Of a stretch of DNA of 64,000 nucleotides, positions 23,277 through 35,555 are shown piece by piece. Source of the DNA: Auriscalpium vulgare (lineage: Eukaryota; Basidiomycota; Agaricomycetes; Russulales; Auriscalpiaceae); the NCBI GenBank assembly GCA_019915015.1, contig JAHBBC010000003.1, positions 1 to 64,000 of the forward strand, read 5' to 3'. The notes below the pieces were generated by a model, which saw only the letters and a list, made by a program, of their open reading frames with translations, was not told the DNA's origin and made no database searches. How positions within the stretch are numbered: the stretch's first letter is position 1; the number at the start of each line of letters is the position of its first letter. Made by a program: the position numbers and the translations under genes.

Positions 23277-24048
23277 ATGCACGCCATGACGCCTCCCCCA
23301 GGATTGCCCTTCGCCAATCCGAGAAAGCCTAAAGCACAGCCCATGGTACGGTCGTCGTCGGGGATCGTATCAGGGAACCAACGCGCAGTACTTCGAGCTC
23401 TCCGTCAGCGCGAGAACGAGGAGCTGGAACGCAAGGAAGAGGAGGCCGCGCTAGTCATGACCGAGGCAAGCCATGGAGGATCCTGTCATCATGCCGTCGA
23501 ATTAACCCTCGGACGTACAGGCTCAGCGCATGATCCTTGACGAAACATTTGAGGATGTCAAAACCGAGTTTTTCGAACTAGACGGCCTCCAGTGGCCTGC
23601 GAGGCCTTGGGCTCTTGCGCGCGAGCCGACTGCCCGGCCTCTTCCCCAGGTGCGGAGGACTCCCTTACCGTTCGCCTCGCCACGCAGACGCTGACTTGTG
23701 CATCAGAGACCTGGCCCGCTCGAGTCTTGCCTTTCTGATACCCCGACCATCCGCCCCGGAAGCGAGAACACTCCCGCGATTTGTTCTCCTGTCATCCCGT
23801 CGACGCCTCCTTGCTCTCCTCGATCCGCGCTGTTCGTCCAGCTGTCCGCAGTGGAGGATACGATCCGAGTGTCTCGTCTCGCGCGCCGCCCCTCTCTGCC
23901 ACCCACGTTCGCGTCTGAGGCGCACAGGCGCAGGCGCGACAGCTACAGCAAGCGCAAGGCAAACCGGCGTGCGTCTGCGGACCAGAAGTGGTCGAGCGAG
24001 GCGGCCAGCCCTACCCTGCCGTTGTCAGTCGTATCTCTTGCTGGATGA
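23277..24048 (+). CDS. hypothetical basic protein with a GC-AG intron
   Basis: Three exons. Exon 1 (23277-23465) reads MHAMTPPPGLPFANPRKPKA and has a short charged helix (RALRQRENEELERKEEEAAL). The 55-nt intron 23466-23520 has a gcaagc donor and a tacag acceptor, i.e. GC-AG. Exon 2 reads AQRMILDETFEDVKTEFFEL DGLQWPARPWALAREPTARP. A normal intron (23650-23706) follows. Exon 3 is Ser/Pro/Arg-rich and ends LPLSVVSLAG. A lower-case-like basic stretch (RRRRDSYSKRKANRR) could be a nuclear localisation signal. The product is not recognised. Evidence for a gene is the continuous frame across two clean introns. Confidence 0.65.
23466..23520 (+). other. GC-AG intron
   Basis: Removing gcaagc...gtacag joins MTE to AQRMILD in frame. 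A standard GT donor at this place does not exist. The donor exon ends GAG and the intron begins gcaagc, a strong match to the GC-donor consensus. A branch-like attaac lies about 20 nt before the acceptor. Confidence 0.75.
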
Positions 24049-24465
24049 GACCACCGTCAAGTTGTCGTCGTCGCTGTGCCCCTTTGTCTAGCGTACGAGT
24101 GGCTGGTCCATGTGCGCGCATAAATCTACTGTACGACTCGCACAAACGATACCCGTCTCTACAATTTGTTACAGTACGTACTGCCAGTGAACGTTGCCGG
24201 AACCGCCCCCGAGCCAACAGTTTTTCTGCAGGCTTGGATGGGCGCCCGATGTCGCGGGAGAGACTGGATTAAATATGTGGCGCTGTCATTGAAAAATGAC
24301 AACGAGGCCTAGAAGAACACGAGCCGCTGTCGGATCCATGTCAGAACGCGTGCAGCTAGATTACATACATACAGGTCTGACGACTTTCCCAGCCTTATCT
24401 AAGGCATCCCCTCCTCTCGGCCATCTCTAACGTTACTTTTCTCATCCTCAGCACTACCCATCGCC
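24049..24465. other. intergenic, promoter of GDP-L-fucose synthase
   Basis: No gene was recognised. The stretch is AT-richer than its surroundings near 24,270-24,300 (attaaatatg). A CT-rich leader (cccctcctctcggccatctc) lies just before the start at 24466. Confidence 0.4.
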
Positions 24466-26020
<1,555 letters not shown>

Positions 26021-26073
26021 AAAATGCTAGATATGAAATACCACGACAGCACCGGGACAGCGTCAAGAGTGTG

Positions 26074-27858
26074 CTAAGGATCCTGTATCCCACTATCCAC
26101 TTGCTTCTGGTGGCACTGGTCAAGATAGTCCAGCAAAACCTGTTCATAAGCTTCCTGCCTCTTGCGCCTATCAAAACTATTGTGAACCAACGAACACGAG
26201 ACTTCAACATAGGATTCCTTACTTTCGCACCTCTCCCTTGACTCCTCGCACTGCGCCTGCCAAACGAGCCGGTATACCTGGCTCCCGGCCAAGCTCCTCG
26301 ATAGACGTCATGTAAGTCCGTATTGTGAAGACAATTGCACCTGTTTTCGGGAGTCGGCGCAGGGTTTGATGTTCGGTACGAAGTCGGAGGGTCTGATGGG
26401 TGACTTTGGGTACCGGAGGGCGAGTGGACGGGGTGGGTTCGCGCAGCAGAGAGCCAAGTGATAGAGCATAGGACGACGGGACATGTGAAAATTTGTCTTC
26501 GGAGCCATATGCCGTGCTATTCCACGCGAGCTCCTCTGGATCGTCATTTTCGACGATGTCCCCAGGCCTGGACAAGTTCTTGGGGTCTAGCATTTGGATC
26601 AACCAGTTCTCTCGTACGACCGGCGTGCCGGTGGTCAGGCGTCGGAAGAAGCGGTTCAGCGAAGTCTGTAGTTTCTGTGCGTCTGGCGGTTTCACATTCA
26701 TTCAAGTCAGTGGCAGCCGACGACCCATACAGCTGATTTCTTACAGAATGGCACTTCTCCACTGAAATGTATCTCGTCCAAAGGCATGCCGATCTTGTCT
26801 TTCAGACGCCATGATCCTGTCGAGCACCGTTGACAGGGCCACTGAAGGAATGAAGTCCGGCTTACCTGGAACTAATATTGCGCCGGCTTGCAGATAATAT
26901 TGCCCATCCTCTCCCTCAATCATGATTGCCAAATCATCCTGCACTCTGCATTTGCACAACCCCGAGGGCGCGTACGATCAACCAACTATGGCAGATTGAA
27001 GACGAGAATGGACTGACAAGAGCGCCGCTAATGTCATCGGGTCTTCTTGTTCAAGATTATAAGTCACGTTGAGCGGCAAGATTGTGATGTCCTGGATAGC
27101 GCCTTCCCCGTACCAGCCTGACTCATGCACGCCTCCGCTGGCGAGTTTAGCAATTGGGTCCCGACGAACGCTGAAGACAGTTGGGAACCTGCGCGACAAG
27201 AATTCCGCCAGCTCGTAGACGAGTTCTTTAGCGGCTGCAGCGCCGCCGCGCACCAGTCCGGGGCGGTCGGGCACGACTTGGACAAGTCTCGAGCCTCGCT
27301 GTGCGATCCGCTGTGCACGGAGGCGGTAAAATGCGGCAAACTGGTTGTCGAGCTGCAGTCGTCTATTTGAGAAGACGTTTTCGGGGTCTGCGTTAGCGAT
27401 GCCACGCACCTCTATCCATTCATCCCACTCCATGCTGCGGATACCCATGGTGATGCTTATAGGAACTGAATTCAGCACTTCCGGCGCTATGAGGTGAGGC
27501 CTGGCATCGCTGACTGGTAAATTCCAGATTTGAATGGTCGATATGGACGTTGCTGGATATTTTGTAGTTGCTTCTCAAGAGGCGTTATCTTCGGGTAGTC
27601 GAACGGCACGGAACGCCATGCTGTGACAGACTCATGGAGTATTTTATTCAAGAAATGCAGAAACTACACACTTCCTGGCTCGCGGTGTCTGTTCTCGTCT
27701 TTCTCGTCCTGTTTTGTCTCGGACTTTGGATGCCCGGGTCCAAGGTCGACGGGGACCAGAGTCCTCTGGACTCGAGGAGGCCGGGCAAAAAAGAATAAGA
27801 GATACGCCGAGGCCACTGCCAGGACCAGAATGAAGTAGTCTGAGGATTCCACGGGCAT
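26074..27858 (-). CDS. DUF3445 / heme-dependent oxidative N-demethylase-like, membrane anchored
   Basis: Exon 1 (from 27858) reads MPVESSDYFILVLAVASAYL LFFFARPPRVQRTL, one N-terminal membrane anchor. Later exons give FDYPKITPLEKQLQNIQQRP YRPFKSGIY|HITMGIRSME WDEWIEV, then FYRLRAQRIAQRGSRLVQVV and ELAEFLSRRFPTVFSV. Then come VQDDLAIMIEGEDGQYYLQA GAILVPGKPDFIPS, VRENWLIQML, LRTEHQTLRRLPKTGAIVFT IRTYMTSIEEL and a last exon with FDRRKRQEAYEQVLLDYLDQ. The order (HxxxGIR, RxxQxxx, DLxIM...AGAxLVP, ExQTLRRLPxTGAIVFTIRTY) is that of the DUF3445/HDOD family, which includes bacterial dimethylamine mono-oxygenases. The fungal substrate is unknown. Family call is firm, activity inferred. Confidence 0.85.
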
Positions 27859-28237
27859 CGATAAGTGGGACTCGGGAGATAAAGGAGATTACAGCACTCT
27901 TGCTTTAAGAACATCATGCGTTGTGGTCTGTTTGGCTCTTTTCTGTGCGCTTAGGTCCCATTGCCTTTCCCATGCAGACCGGGGGTGCAAGTGTAAGGAG
28001 TCTTCTGTGCCAAGGTCAACCACGGAGTACTAGTAGCTGAGAGGGATGCTGTCGGTGTGGCACCGCCGCACCGGTGAGCGGGGCCGGTCGGCAGCGGGTG
28101 GCATCCGCCGGAAGAAACCGTCGGCGTGCGGCGACTGTGACGAGCCCTTCATACCGAATCCATACCCCGTCCTCCCCACTGTTGTAGGTCCCCGTCCCAT
28201 CTACTCACAACCCTCGCTGACGACGCGGCTCAGCTCA
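27859..28237. promoter_or_regulatory. divergent promoter of DUF3445 gene and ATP7
   Basis: This 379-bp stretch separates divergent starts. It contains no recognised exon. A 27-bp sequence at 28001-28027 is nearly repeated at 42188-42214. Confidence 0.5.
28001..28027 (+). repeat. dispersed 27-bp repeat, copy 1
   Basis: The block starts tcttctgtgcc and ends ggtcaaccacggag. A copy with one mismatch lies at 42188-42214. Both are intergenic. Confidence 0.7.
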
Positions 28238-28977
28238 ATGGCCTCGAAAGCTGCCACCGCGGCGGTCGTACGTAGTTGTGCCCCAGCACTCTGCTCGTTC
28301 CTCACGCCGGTTACTGCCAACAGGATTTCACCCGCATCTACTCCTCGCTTGGCCTCGGAAAGGGTGCGTGGCAGCATACAGCACAGTATGGCCGTTTTTG
28401 ATGCCCGTCATTGCAGAGACCGTTGCTGCCCTCCAAGCATTCCGCAAACGGCACGGGGACGCCCAGCGCATCAGCGGCCAGCTCAACGCGCAACCAACCA
28501 CCGTCGACATCGAGCACTACCGCTCCGTCCTCAAGAACAAGGCGGTCGTTGACGAGGCGGAGAAAATTCTCAAGGACTTCAAGCCTGTCTCTTACGACGT
28601 CAGTGCGCACGTGAAGGCAATCGAGACCTTCGAGGCCAAGGCGGTGCGTCTGCCGCGCTTCATGTCCTGCATCACGTTCAACTAAAGGCCACATACCATA
28701 GGTGACCAAGGCCAAGGAGACCGAGGCACAGATTGATGTTGAGCTGAAGGATCTCCAGGCGACCCTTGCCAACATTGAGGAGGCACGTCCCTTTGAGGAC
28801 CTCACCGTATGCCCACTCTCCACGCTCGTCGTCCGTGATTTACTGAATGCTTGCTAGGTGGAAGAGGTCGGCAAGGCGCACCCACGTATCCTGGAGGCCG
28901 TTGAGACCATGGTCAAGAAGGGCAAGTGGACAGTGCCAGGCTACAAGGAGAAGTTCGGCGACCTCTCTCTCATGTAA
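28238..28977 (+). CDS. ATP7: mitochondrial ATP synthase subunit d
   Basis: A peripheral-stalk subunit of the F1Fo ATP synthase. The first exon starts MASKAATAAV and splices to DFTRIYSSLGLGK. Next are VAALQAFRKRHGDAQRISGQ, PTTVDIEHYRSVLKNKAVVD, EKILKDFKPVSYDVSAHVKA and IETFEAKAVTKAKETEAQID. The C-terminus is VELKDLQATLANIEEARPFE, DLTVEEVGKAHPRILEAVET and KGKWTVPGYKEKFGDLSLM. Whole-length agreement with fungal Atp7 is clear, including the WxxPDYxExFG-like end. Four or more short introns interrupt the gene. It is nuclear-encoded and acts on the matrix side of the inner membrane. Confidence 0.95.
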
Positions 28978-29342
28978 ATGTAGCCCTCCATGTGGGAAAT
29001 GTTTAGTTTCAGAAACGAGTGCAACGCTCGACGCGTTCACATCCTTTCTTCAAGAAGTAGTAGTCCTCGAGCATGCTATGAGTATGTGCATAGTAATCCG
29101 TTAGGTTAGTGCCTTCTGCAGGGCTCAGCGCACACTGCCACAGCGCTTGCCAAGTTGTCCTCCAAATGACACACAGTGCTCAACGTCTTCACCTGCATAA
29201 CACCGCCTGCTGCACTGCGGACGGTCAATAACAAGGTAGATAAACCTCCAGTGAGAATACACAGCCTTGTCCTCGTCCCACATGTGATTCCCTTCCTCCA
29301 ACAACACGCTACGAGATTGTAATTGGTACGCACATCGCATCG
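28978..29342. other. intergenic, no gene recognised
   Basis: This is the 3' flank of ATP7 and the promoter side of the DUF6535 gene. No exon or repeat was seen. Confidence 0.4.
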
Positions 29343-31091
29343 ATGGCCAGCCAAAGTCTGCTTATGACTATGATGACCAGACTACCCGTACAATGCACCA
29401 CCATCTGGTAAGAAATATCTCGTTCACTACCTTGCAAACTTGTGGGATTCACACACGGGCTTTGGCTGCCAGCGATATCCTCACTCTATCTGTCCGAGGC
29501 CCTCAAGCGGGACCAAGCCCTGGTAGACACTTGGACAGTCGACACGAATGGCATCTTGATCATGGTGAGGAGCCTTCGCATCGCCGTCTAGGTATGCTAA
29601 ATCGGTATTTAGACGGGTCTTTTCTCCGCAACCGTGGCAGCATTCATCGTGGAGAGCTACAAAGACCTGAAGCCGGACTCGGGCGACACTGCTGTCATGC
29701 TACTGGCATTGATCTCCCAGCAGCTCGCCAACGGCACGTCGAACCCGGATCCGACGAGCATCGCGGCCTCCGCAAGCTTTCGACCGCCGCCATCCGCCGT
29801 GCGGGTCAACAGCCTGTGGTTCCTGAGTCTTGTCCTCAGCATCTCCTGCGCATTATGTGCCACTCTCATCCAGCAGTGGGCGCGCCGATACATGGTCGCC
29901 GCGCAACATCGCGCCCCTCCGCAGAAGCAGGCCCGCACGCACATGTACCTATCCATCGGCCTCACGCGCTTTCGGATGATGGGCACCGTGCAGGCATTGC
30001 CCGGCCTGCTGCACATCTCCGTGTTCCTGTTCTTCGCGGGGCTCGTCGAGTTTCTGTACCCCATCAACAGGACCGTCGCGCACGCCGTCCTCGCAATCGT
30101 CGTCGTCGGCGCGAGCGTGTACCTGGTGCTCACATTCCTCCCGTTGGTATTCCTCAACTCGCCGTACCAAACCCCAATGACCACGCCCCTGCGCCTCGTC
30201 ATTGGCGGTGTCTGCCCAAGTCAGCGGCCGCGGCTTCATTGGGTCCAGGATCCGCAACCTCGCCAACTTCAGCAGGTTGACAGCGATGAACCTGGACCTT
30301 AAAGCGTTCCGCTGGACACTCGCAGCCATAGAGGAGGATCCCACCTTCATGGGGCACTTCTTATATGACTTTGATGCAGGCACATGCAGAGCGGATATCG
30401 CTGGTATCCTGGACAGCAGGCCGCTCACCGCCGGCATTCACCGTCTTCTGTATGCATGCACGCCGAAATCAACGTTTCTGCTGCCCCAAGCTCGCCGGAA
30501 ACGCGTCCTCGCATGTACCGAGCTCATCTCCTTTCTCAGCAGTCTCACCACTCAGTTCGGGGTGCGGCTCAACTGGACCTCAATCGTGCACAGCCTGTGG
30601 TCGCTTAACCGACAAGGACCCAGAGATCGCCCTCGCGGCGTCCTGCGCAAGAGCATTGTCGGCCGGCACAGTCATCCACCAGCATAGCACGCACGCGCTT
30701 GATACTGTACCGGCGATGAAATCCATTGCCGTGTCCGTTGCTTGTGGACCCGCGGTTCAGCCCAGAAACTGTCCTGAAGGATGGTCCCACGTATGTCTGC
30801 GCTGAATACCTCCACACGATCCTGCGGCACCTGCCCTCGTTGAGCGACGAGAACACCTCCGCGTTATGTGGAACCGCGGCGGTAGCGAGAGGCGTCCGCC
30901 GCCTCGCGTGCCAAATTGGAGCTGGTCTGCGCGGAGGTGATGGATGCTGGACCCCGTGCGGAGTCTGCACGTATGCCGGAGCTGTGCAGTCAGATCGAGG
31001 GACTGCTGTCTTGTCGTACCGTCTTGAGAGGATGCGGCTCGCCTGTCCGTTGCAGGACGTGGAGTTGTGTGGGCGCCGGTGTATGGGGTGA
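29343..31091 (+). CDS. DUF6535-domain multi-pass membrane protein, reading frame broken
   Basis: A family greatly expanded in Agaricomycetes, function unknown. Exons read SLYLSEALKRDQALVDTWTV DTNGILIM, then after an intron TGLFSATVAAFIVESYKDLK PDSGDTAVMLLALISQQL. Next are PSAVRVNSLWFLSLVLSISC ALCATLIQQWARRYMVAAQH, LLHISVFLFFAGLVEFLYPI NRTVAHAVLAIVVVGASVYL and LNSPYQTPMTTPLRLVIGG. Three or four membrane spans are visible. The C-terminal alpha-helical part continues in another frame (LKAFRWTLAAIEEDPTFMGH) and shifts again near 30,605 (SLNRQG versus TDKDPEIALAASCARALSAG). A further stretch (VLKDGPTYVCAEYLHTILRH LPSLSDENTSAL) lies in yet another frame or exon. Either a decaying copy or a gene hit by assembly indels. 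The start and 3' end are approximate. Confidence 0.7.
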
Positions 31092-31617
31092 CGGCGGACG
31101 AACGTTGTGACGTCACGGACCCTTGTTTTCGTCCGGATGTTATCAGACTTCGAGGGGCCCTGTTCACGAGGCGGGTGTCTGGCCACGGCTGTCTGCCTCG
31201 CGCGCGTCTCGTGGCTGCCAGCGCGGGCCTTATCGCGCTTCGATCCCGCCCGCTCTGTGCGCGCTGTGCCTGCGATGGTCAGACGCACATCGCCGGACGC
31301 ACATCGCCGGACGCACATCGCCGGACGCACATCGCCGGACGCACATCGCCGATCCGCCGCTCTCTCGCCCCGCTCCACAACACGCGTCGCCCAAACTATT
31401 CCTGCACATGCTCGACCCGCCCCGCCCTCCCGTGTGCTCGGGCGCAGCGTCTACATACAACATCCACTACAACTACACCCCCGCGTATCAAAAAAAAGCA
31501 ATATAAAAGCAACCGTCGTACTATCGGGCCAACAAGCCGCTGCATGGAAACGTGTGTGTGTGTGTACATGGGTTGTCCGAGCCAAAGAAAAAGAAAATGC
31601 GACATGGCATGCACCCG
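31092..31617. other. intergenic with 14-bp tandem array
   Basis: No gene was recognised. The stretch contains the tandem repeat at 31283-31352, a CA/CT-rich tract, a poly-A run (tatcaaaaaaaagcaatataaaag) near 31,485-31,508 and a short (GT)n run near 31,553. Confidence 0.5.
31283..31352 (+). repeat. 14-bp tandem repeat, five units
   Basis: The unit acgcacatcgccgg is repeated head to tail five times; the first four are identical and the last ends in ga instead of gg. The array lies between the DUF6535 gene and the bZIP gene, so it is probably intergenic. Fourteen is not a multiple of three. Confidence 0.95.
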
Positions 31618-33195
31618 CTAGTAGCCGTAACCTCGTCCGTTGGCCCCGTTCGATGCTTTTGTCCCCGATGTCGTCGACGGCAGGCTCACGTTGACGCTGA
31701 TCGGCGGCACGTTCGACGTCGCCAGGCCGGGTCCACCAGCCCCCGCGCCCGCGCCCGGCCCCGCCCCCGTCAACCGCGTGATCTCCTCTCGCGAGTTCGC
31801 AAGCAGGTCGTTCAGTCGTTGATTCTCCTGCTGCAGGTACTCCACCTTCGCCTGCAGCTGGGCAAGCCATGCCTTTTTCCGCTGCCGACATTTCAGAGCA
31901 GCTGCCGCGACCGTCACCGTGAGCCACGCCTGCAGACACAGGCCATCAGCACGTACCCTGTCGATTCCGTCTCAGGAAGTTCTTTCGTTCTTCTCCTCCT
32001 CAGTTTCTGGCTTCTTCGGACCACCCTTCTTGCCGTTCGTGGGAGGCGTAGAGTCCATCCCCATCATCATCATATCGTCGTCGTCGTCTTCCTCCTCCTC
32101 CTCTTCGTCTTCGTCGGGGATGGACACTTCCCGCTTGCGGGAGGCCGCCGACTGAGCACGCGTGCGCTTGGCCGGGAGAGGCCGAGCAGCGGCGGGCGGG
32201 GACACAGACGCATCCACGTCGTAGGACTTGCGCTTGGTGCCCCGCTTCAGAGGGGCGGCGGCGGCGGCGGCGGCGTCAGCTTGACCCGCGCGCTGTGCCT
32301 CCTCCCGCTTGGTCAGCTCCTGGTGCGCCTGCGACAGCAGGAAAAGCCCGTTCGCCGCCGACGTCGCGGCACTCGCGGCACTCGCGGCGTAATTCTGATC
32401 CGAGCCGTTCGACGGCGGCCGCTGCTCATAGTTGGCGTTGTTCGTCGGCACATGCGAGACGGAGAGTGGATGGGGCTGCGCAGATTGCGCGGATGCCCCC
32501 TGCGCAGAGTTTGCCGCGCCGTTGAGCACGCCGGTGATGGCGTTGAGGGTGTTTGGGGTGATCGTCGCGCCGGATGCCGCGGTAGAATTCATCATGCTGA
32601 GGAAGGCGGCGGTGTTGGGGGACGCGGGCGGGAAGGACACGGGGCCGCCGATGAGCGGCGTGAGGCCCGTTCCGGGAGTGAGCCCGGTGCGTGGGGTGAG
32701 GCCTGTGCGGAAAGTGTTGGGGTCAAAGGCGAGCGGGCCCTGCTCGGCGGCGCCCTGCTGTTGGGGCCCTGCGAGCATGGCCGGGGAGAGGGGACCGGCA
32801 CGGAGAGAGTTGGCGAGGGACGCCGATGCGAAGCCCCACGGATACTGGTCGGACGGGGATGCGATGGAGGCGAGCGGGGGGAGGACTGGCTTGGGGGTGG
32901 CCGCGGTGCGATCGCGGGTGGCCGAGACGGGGGTGCGCGGCGGGGGGTCGTCCTTGGAGGAGGCCGAGTCTGCATCCGAGTTTTTGCGGGACGGGGACTT
33001 TGCCTGGGACGAGCGGAGGGAGGAGGTGTGGTTGGGATGGCCGCGGGGGCGAAGGACTGTTCGAAGGGGTTGGGCTCGAGGTCGAGGTTGGTGCGGGACT
33101 GGAAGGCGTTGGGGCGGGGGCGGGCGACGTTTGAGCGCGGCGGGCGGCGGGGACGGCGAGCGGGCGAGGGCGACGGCGGCGGCGGCGGCGGTCAT
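31618..33195 (-). CDS. ATF/CREB-type bZIP transcription factor, frame interrupted
   Basis: A stress-type regulator of the Atf1/AtfA class. The N-terminal part starts MTAAAAAVALARSPSPPPAA, and in neighbouring frames shows NVARPRPNAFQSRTNLDLEP NPFEQSFA. Then come PKPVLPPLASIASPSDQYPW GFASASLANSLRAGPLSPAM, FPPASPNTAAFLSMMNSTA, a poly-Ala run, an acidic run and a poly-Met run. The bZIP reads NFLRRNRQ|AALKCRQRKKA WLAQLQAKVEYLQQENQRLN, with a 50-60 nt intron inside the basic region. The C-terminus is Gly/Ala-rich and ends GRGYGY. The frame breaks by one base near 31,990 just before the basic region and again near 33,050 and 33,150. The conserved segments sit in order across the breaks, so an intact gene with sequence errors is most likely. 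Confidence 0.8.
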
Positions 33196-35555
33196 GGCGG
33201 ACGACGGGGACGGGCGATGACGAGGGGAGGGAAATGACGAACTCTGACGTAGCCCCGTATATAACCCCAGCGGACTTCCAATCACAGCGTAAGCGCGTCA
33301 CATGCGTCCCTGCCGCTCCACCGCCGCCGGCCAGCGCCGGCCGGGCAGGCCCCTCCTTCACAGCAATCTTATCGGCATCGATCCGCCGCCACGGGACCCA
33401 TACACGCACACGGCCGCGCTGTGACCCAGAAGCCCGCTGGGGCACCCGCCGTCCTCGAGGCTTCGATTCGAACGCTGCGCCCAGCCACGCCCGCCAACAG
33501 CCGCCCAGCCGTCGCCAGACTACGCGAGCCTATACCGCCGTAACTGCCTCCGCACCCTCATCCCAGGCGTCATGCACATCTCCAACCCTCGCCCACGGAC
33601 GGACACGACTCTTGTGCCTCGCATGTCGCGTGTCTCCTCCGCTCGCGAGCAGCGGGACCCACAAACGATACCGGCCTGCCTATCTTCTCTTCGTCTCTTC
33701 TCTCATTTGCGAGCCCATTTGGCAGGTCGAGCCCCCAATGGGCCTGTCCAGTGGAAGCATCTGCAACATAGCTCAAGTCATGAATGCGCCCACGGCCATA
33801 CCTCCCACTCCACCACTGCCTCAGGAAACTCCAGTGGTACCTTGGGACGTACCATTCCAAGCAGGAACGATGTTGCCTCGATGGGGACGGGGCTGGCTCG
33901 ACGCCCGGCGCAGATCTGACAGCCTCGAGACCTAGATAACCGGTGACTACCCCCATAGGCGCAGCAATGCACCTCCAAGGGCGTCCCGTGGCTACTATCG
34001 CCATCGCTTCCACGGGAATTGTGCATGGCCTGCGAGGCCCGTCTGCCACCCTCGAATCTAAAGCTCGTTCCCGTGCACGATGCACGCGTCTGTCAGCCCG
34101 TCAGCAGGCGCAGGTGCACCCGACACATCTGCTGACGAAAAGCCCGGTCGGCTGCCATCGGCTGCCATGCTGCGCGCGCGAGTGAGAACGGAAATCGAGG
34201 CGGGGTCGGGTGTACGTACACGGCGCCATCCTGTATGGTCACGGGCGTTGTGTGCAGGCGGGAAGCCGAGAGCGCGCAGTTTGAGGGTGAGGGGATTATC
34301 GATGAGGGTCGGGAGGTGGCGCTCATTAATTGAAAGGGTGCGGTGACAGAGGAGATAGGCCGGCAGTGATCACCTCATAGACCAAGAACAGGGCAGTCAG
34401 TCCGCGGATGCTGGGGAATGGTGCCGTCGGCATCGTCACCCACGAGCTACGGCTTGCTCCCAGGAAGCCGACACAAGGTCCATTTGGTGTAGACAAGCGT
34501 AGCCCAGAAGTCCTGCGTAGGTGCGGGTTGTCAGTGCGCCTTCGCGTGCATAGAGTGTAACTCGGCGTGGCGATGGCGGCGTGGCGATGGAGGGCTTGGA
34601 GAGGCGAGACATCTGCCTTGCACAATGCGCCCAACGCGACGAACCATGGCACAAGCAGTCGTATGGTTTGGCATACGCGTCCGGTCATCATGGAAAGCAT
34701 AGATTCAAGGTGAGAGGCGCGGATCGATGGATGTAGCACTTCGGTGGTGAGAAGGAAGTCTCTACGGAAAATACACCGCTACTTGGAAGATCAGAGGGTT
34801 AGAAGTCGAGTGGGTAGTGAAGAACCAAAACCCAGACGCACCGACGGCCAATCGTGCTCCACGCAGCAAGCACCGGTCCAATGCTCGCCACAGGTTGTCC
34901 CTCCAATGCCCCCGTCGACAGGTAGGCAGTGAGCGGCAAGACAGAGGTGCATTTGCGAGTGTCCTAGTGTGTGGCGAAGAAACGAGGATGAGGCAAGCGC
35001 GCCAGGGACCCACGGCGGTGTGGCTCTTGTTGGGCCGATGACGCGCGTGGCGTGGCGGTCGCGGCGGCCCAGCCTGCAGTGACCATTTCCTCCCACAGCT
35101 ACTTGTCGCCGGGCTCCGATGTACAGCGAAACAGACTTGAAGTTGGCCGCCTCCATCAATCGACTGACACGCTAGTGTCCACGGTATCTGACTACTCTGC
35201 CAGCGCTCTGCTGTGCATGTGCTCGAGCTAGCGCTCATCACTAGCGTGGCGCTGAGCTTGCGGCTCCCTGTACTGCCTGTGACCTGTCTGCCGACCGTCG
35301 TATCCACCAGCGGTTCCACTGTGCCTCGGGCCTAGTGACGCAACGACCTGCAAAAGGCGTGCAGTTGCTATCCAGCCACGGGAGTGCACCACCACTCCGC
35401 CTCTGCACCGCGCTCAATGACGAGGCCAAGCTTACCCAGCGGCTTATAAGACCGTCGCTTGTGTGTCCCTTGCTCTCCATCACCGTTACCTCACCAACTC
35501 CCCACATACACCACACAACCAACCCACCACCTTGACAACCTCTCATTCAATCAGC
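33196..35555. other. 2.3-kb stretch without a recognised gene
   Basis: This stretch holds the promoter side of the bZIP gene, a GC-rich segment and the promoter of the CON-6-like gene. Open frames exist on both strands (for example plus 33234-33935 and minus 34326-34739) but show Pro/Ser/Arg-rich shadow composition. They have no domain and no splice support. Nothing convincing was found. Confidence 0.4.
35444..35451 (+). promoter_or_regulatory. TATA-like box
   Basis: The octamer ttataaga lies 105-112 bp upstream of the CON-6-like start codon. It is followed by a long C/A-rich leader (ccacatacaccacacaacca) of the kind seen in strongly expressed fungal genes. Confidence 0.5.

Noticed and set aside
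33450..33480. A gttcgaatc box-B-like sequence on the minus strand
   Set aside because: No matching A box, acceptor stem or anticodon arm could be found at tRNA distances.
33234..33935. A 233-codon open frame on the plus strand
   Set aside because: Pro/Ser/Arg-rich composition in GC-rich DNA, no domain and no splice support. It probably arises by chance in the bZIP promoter region.
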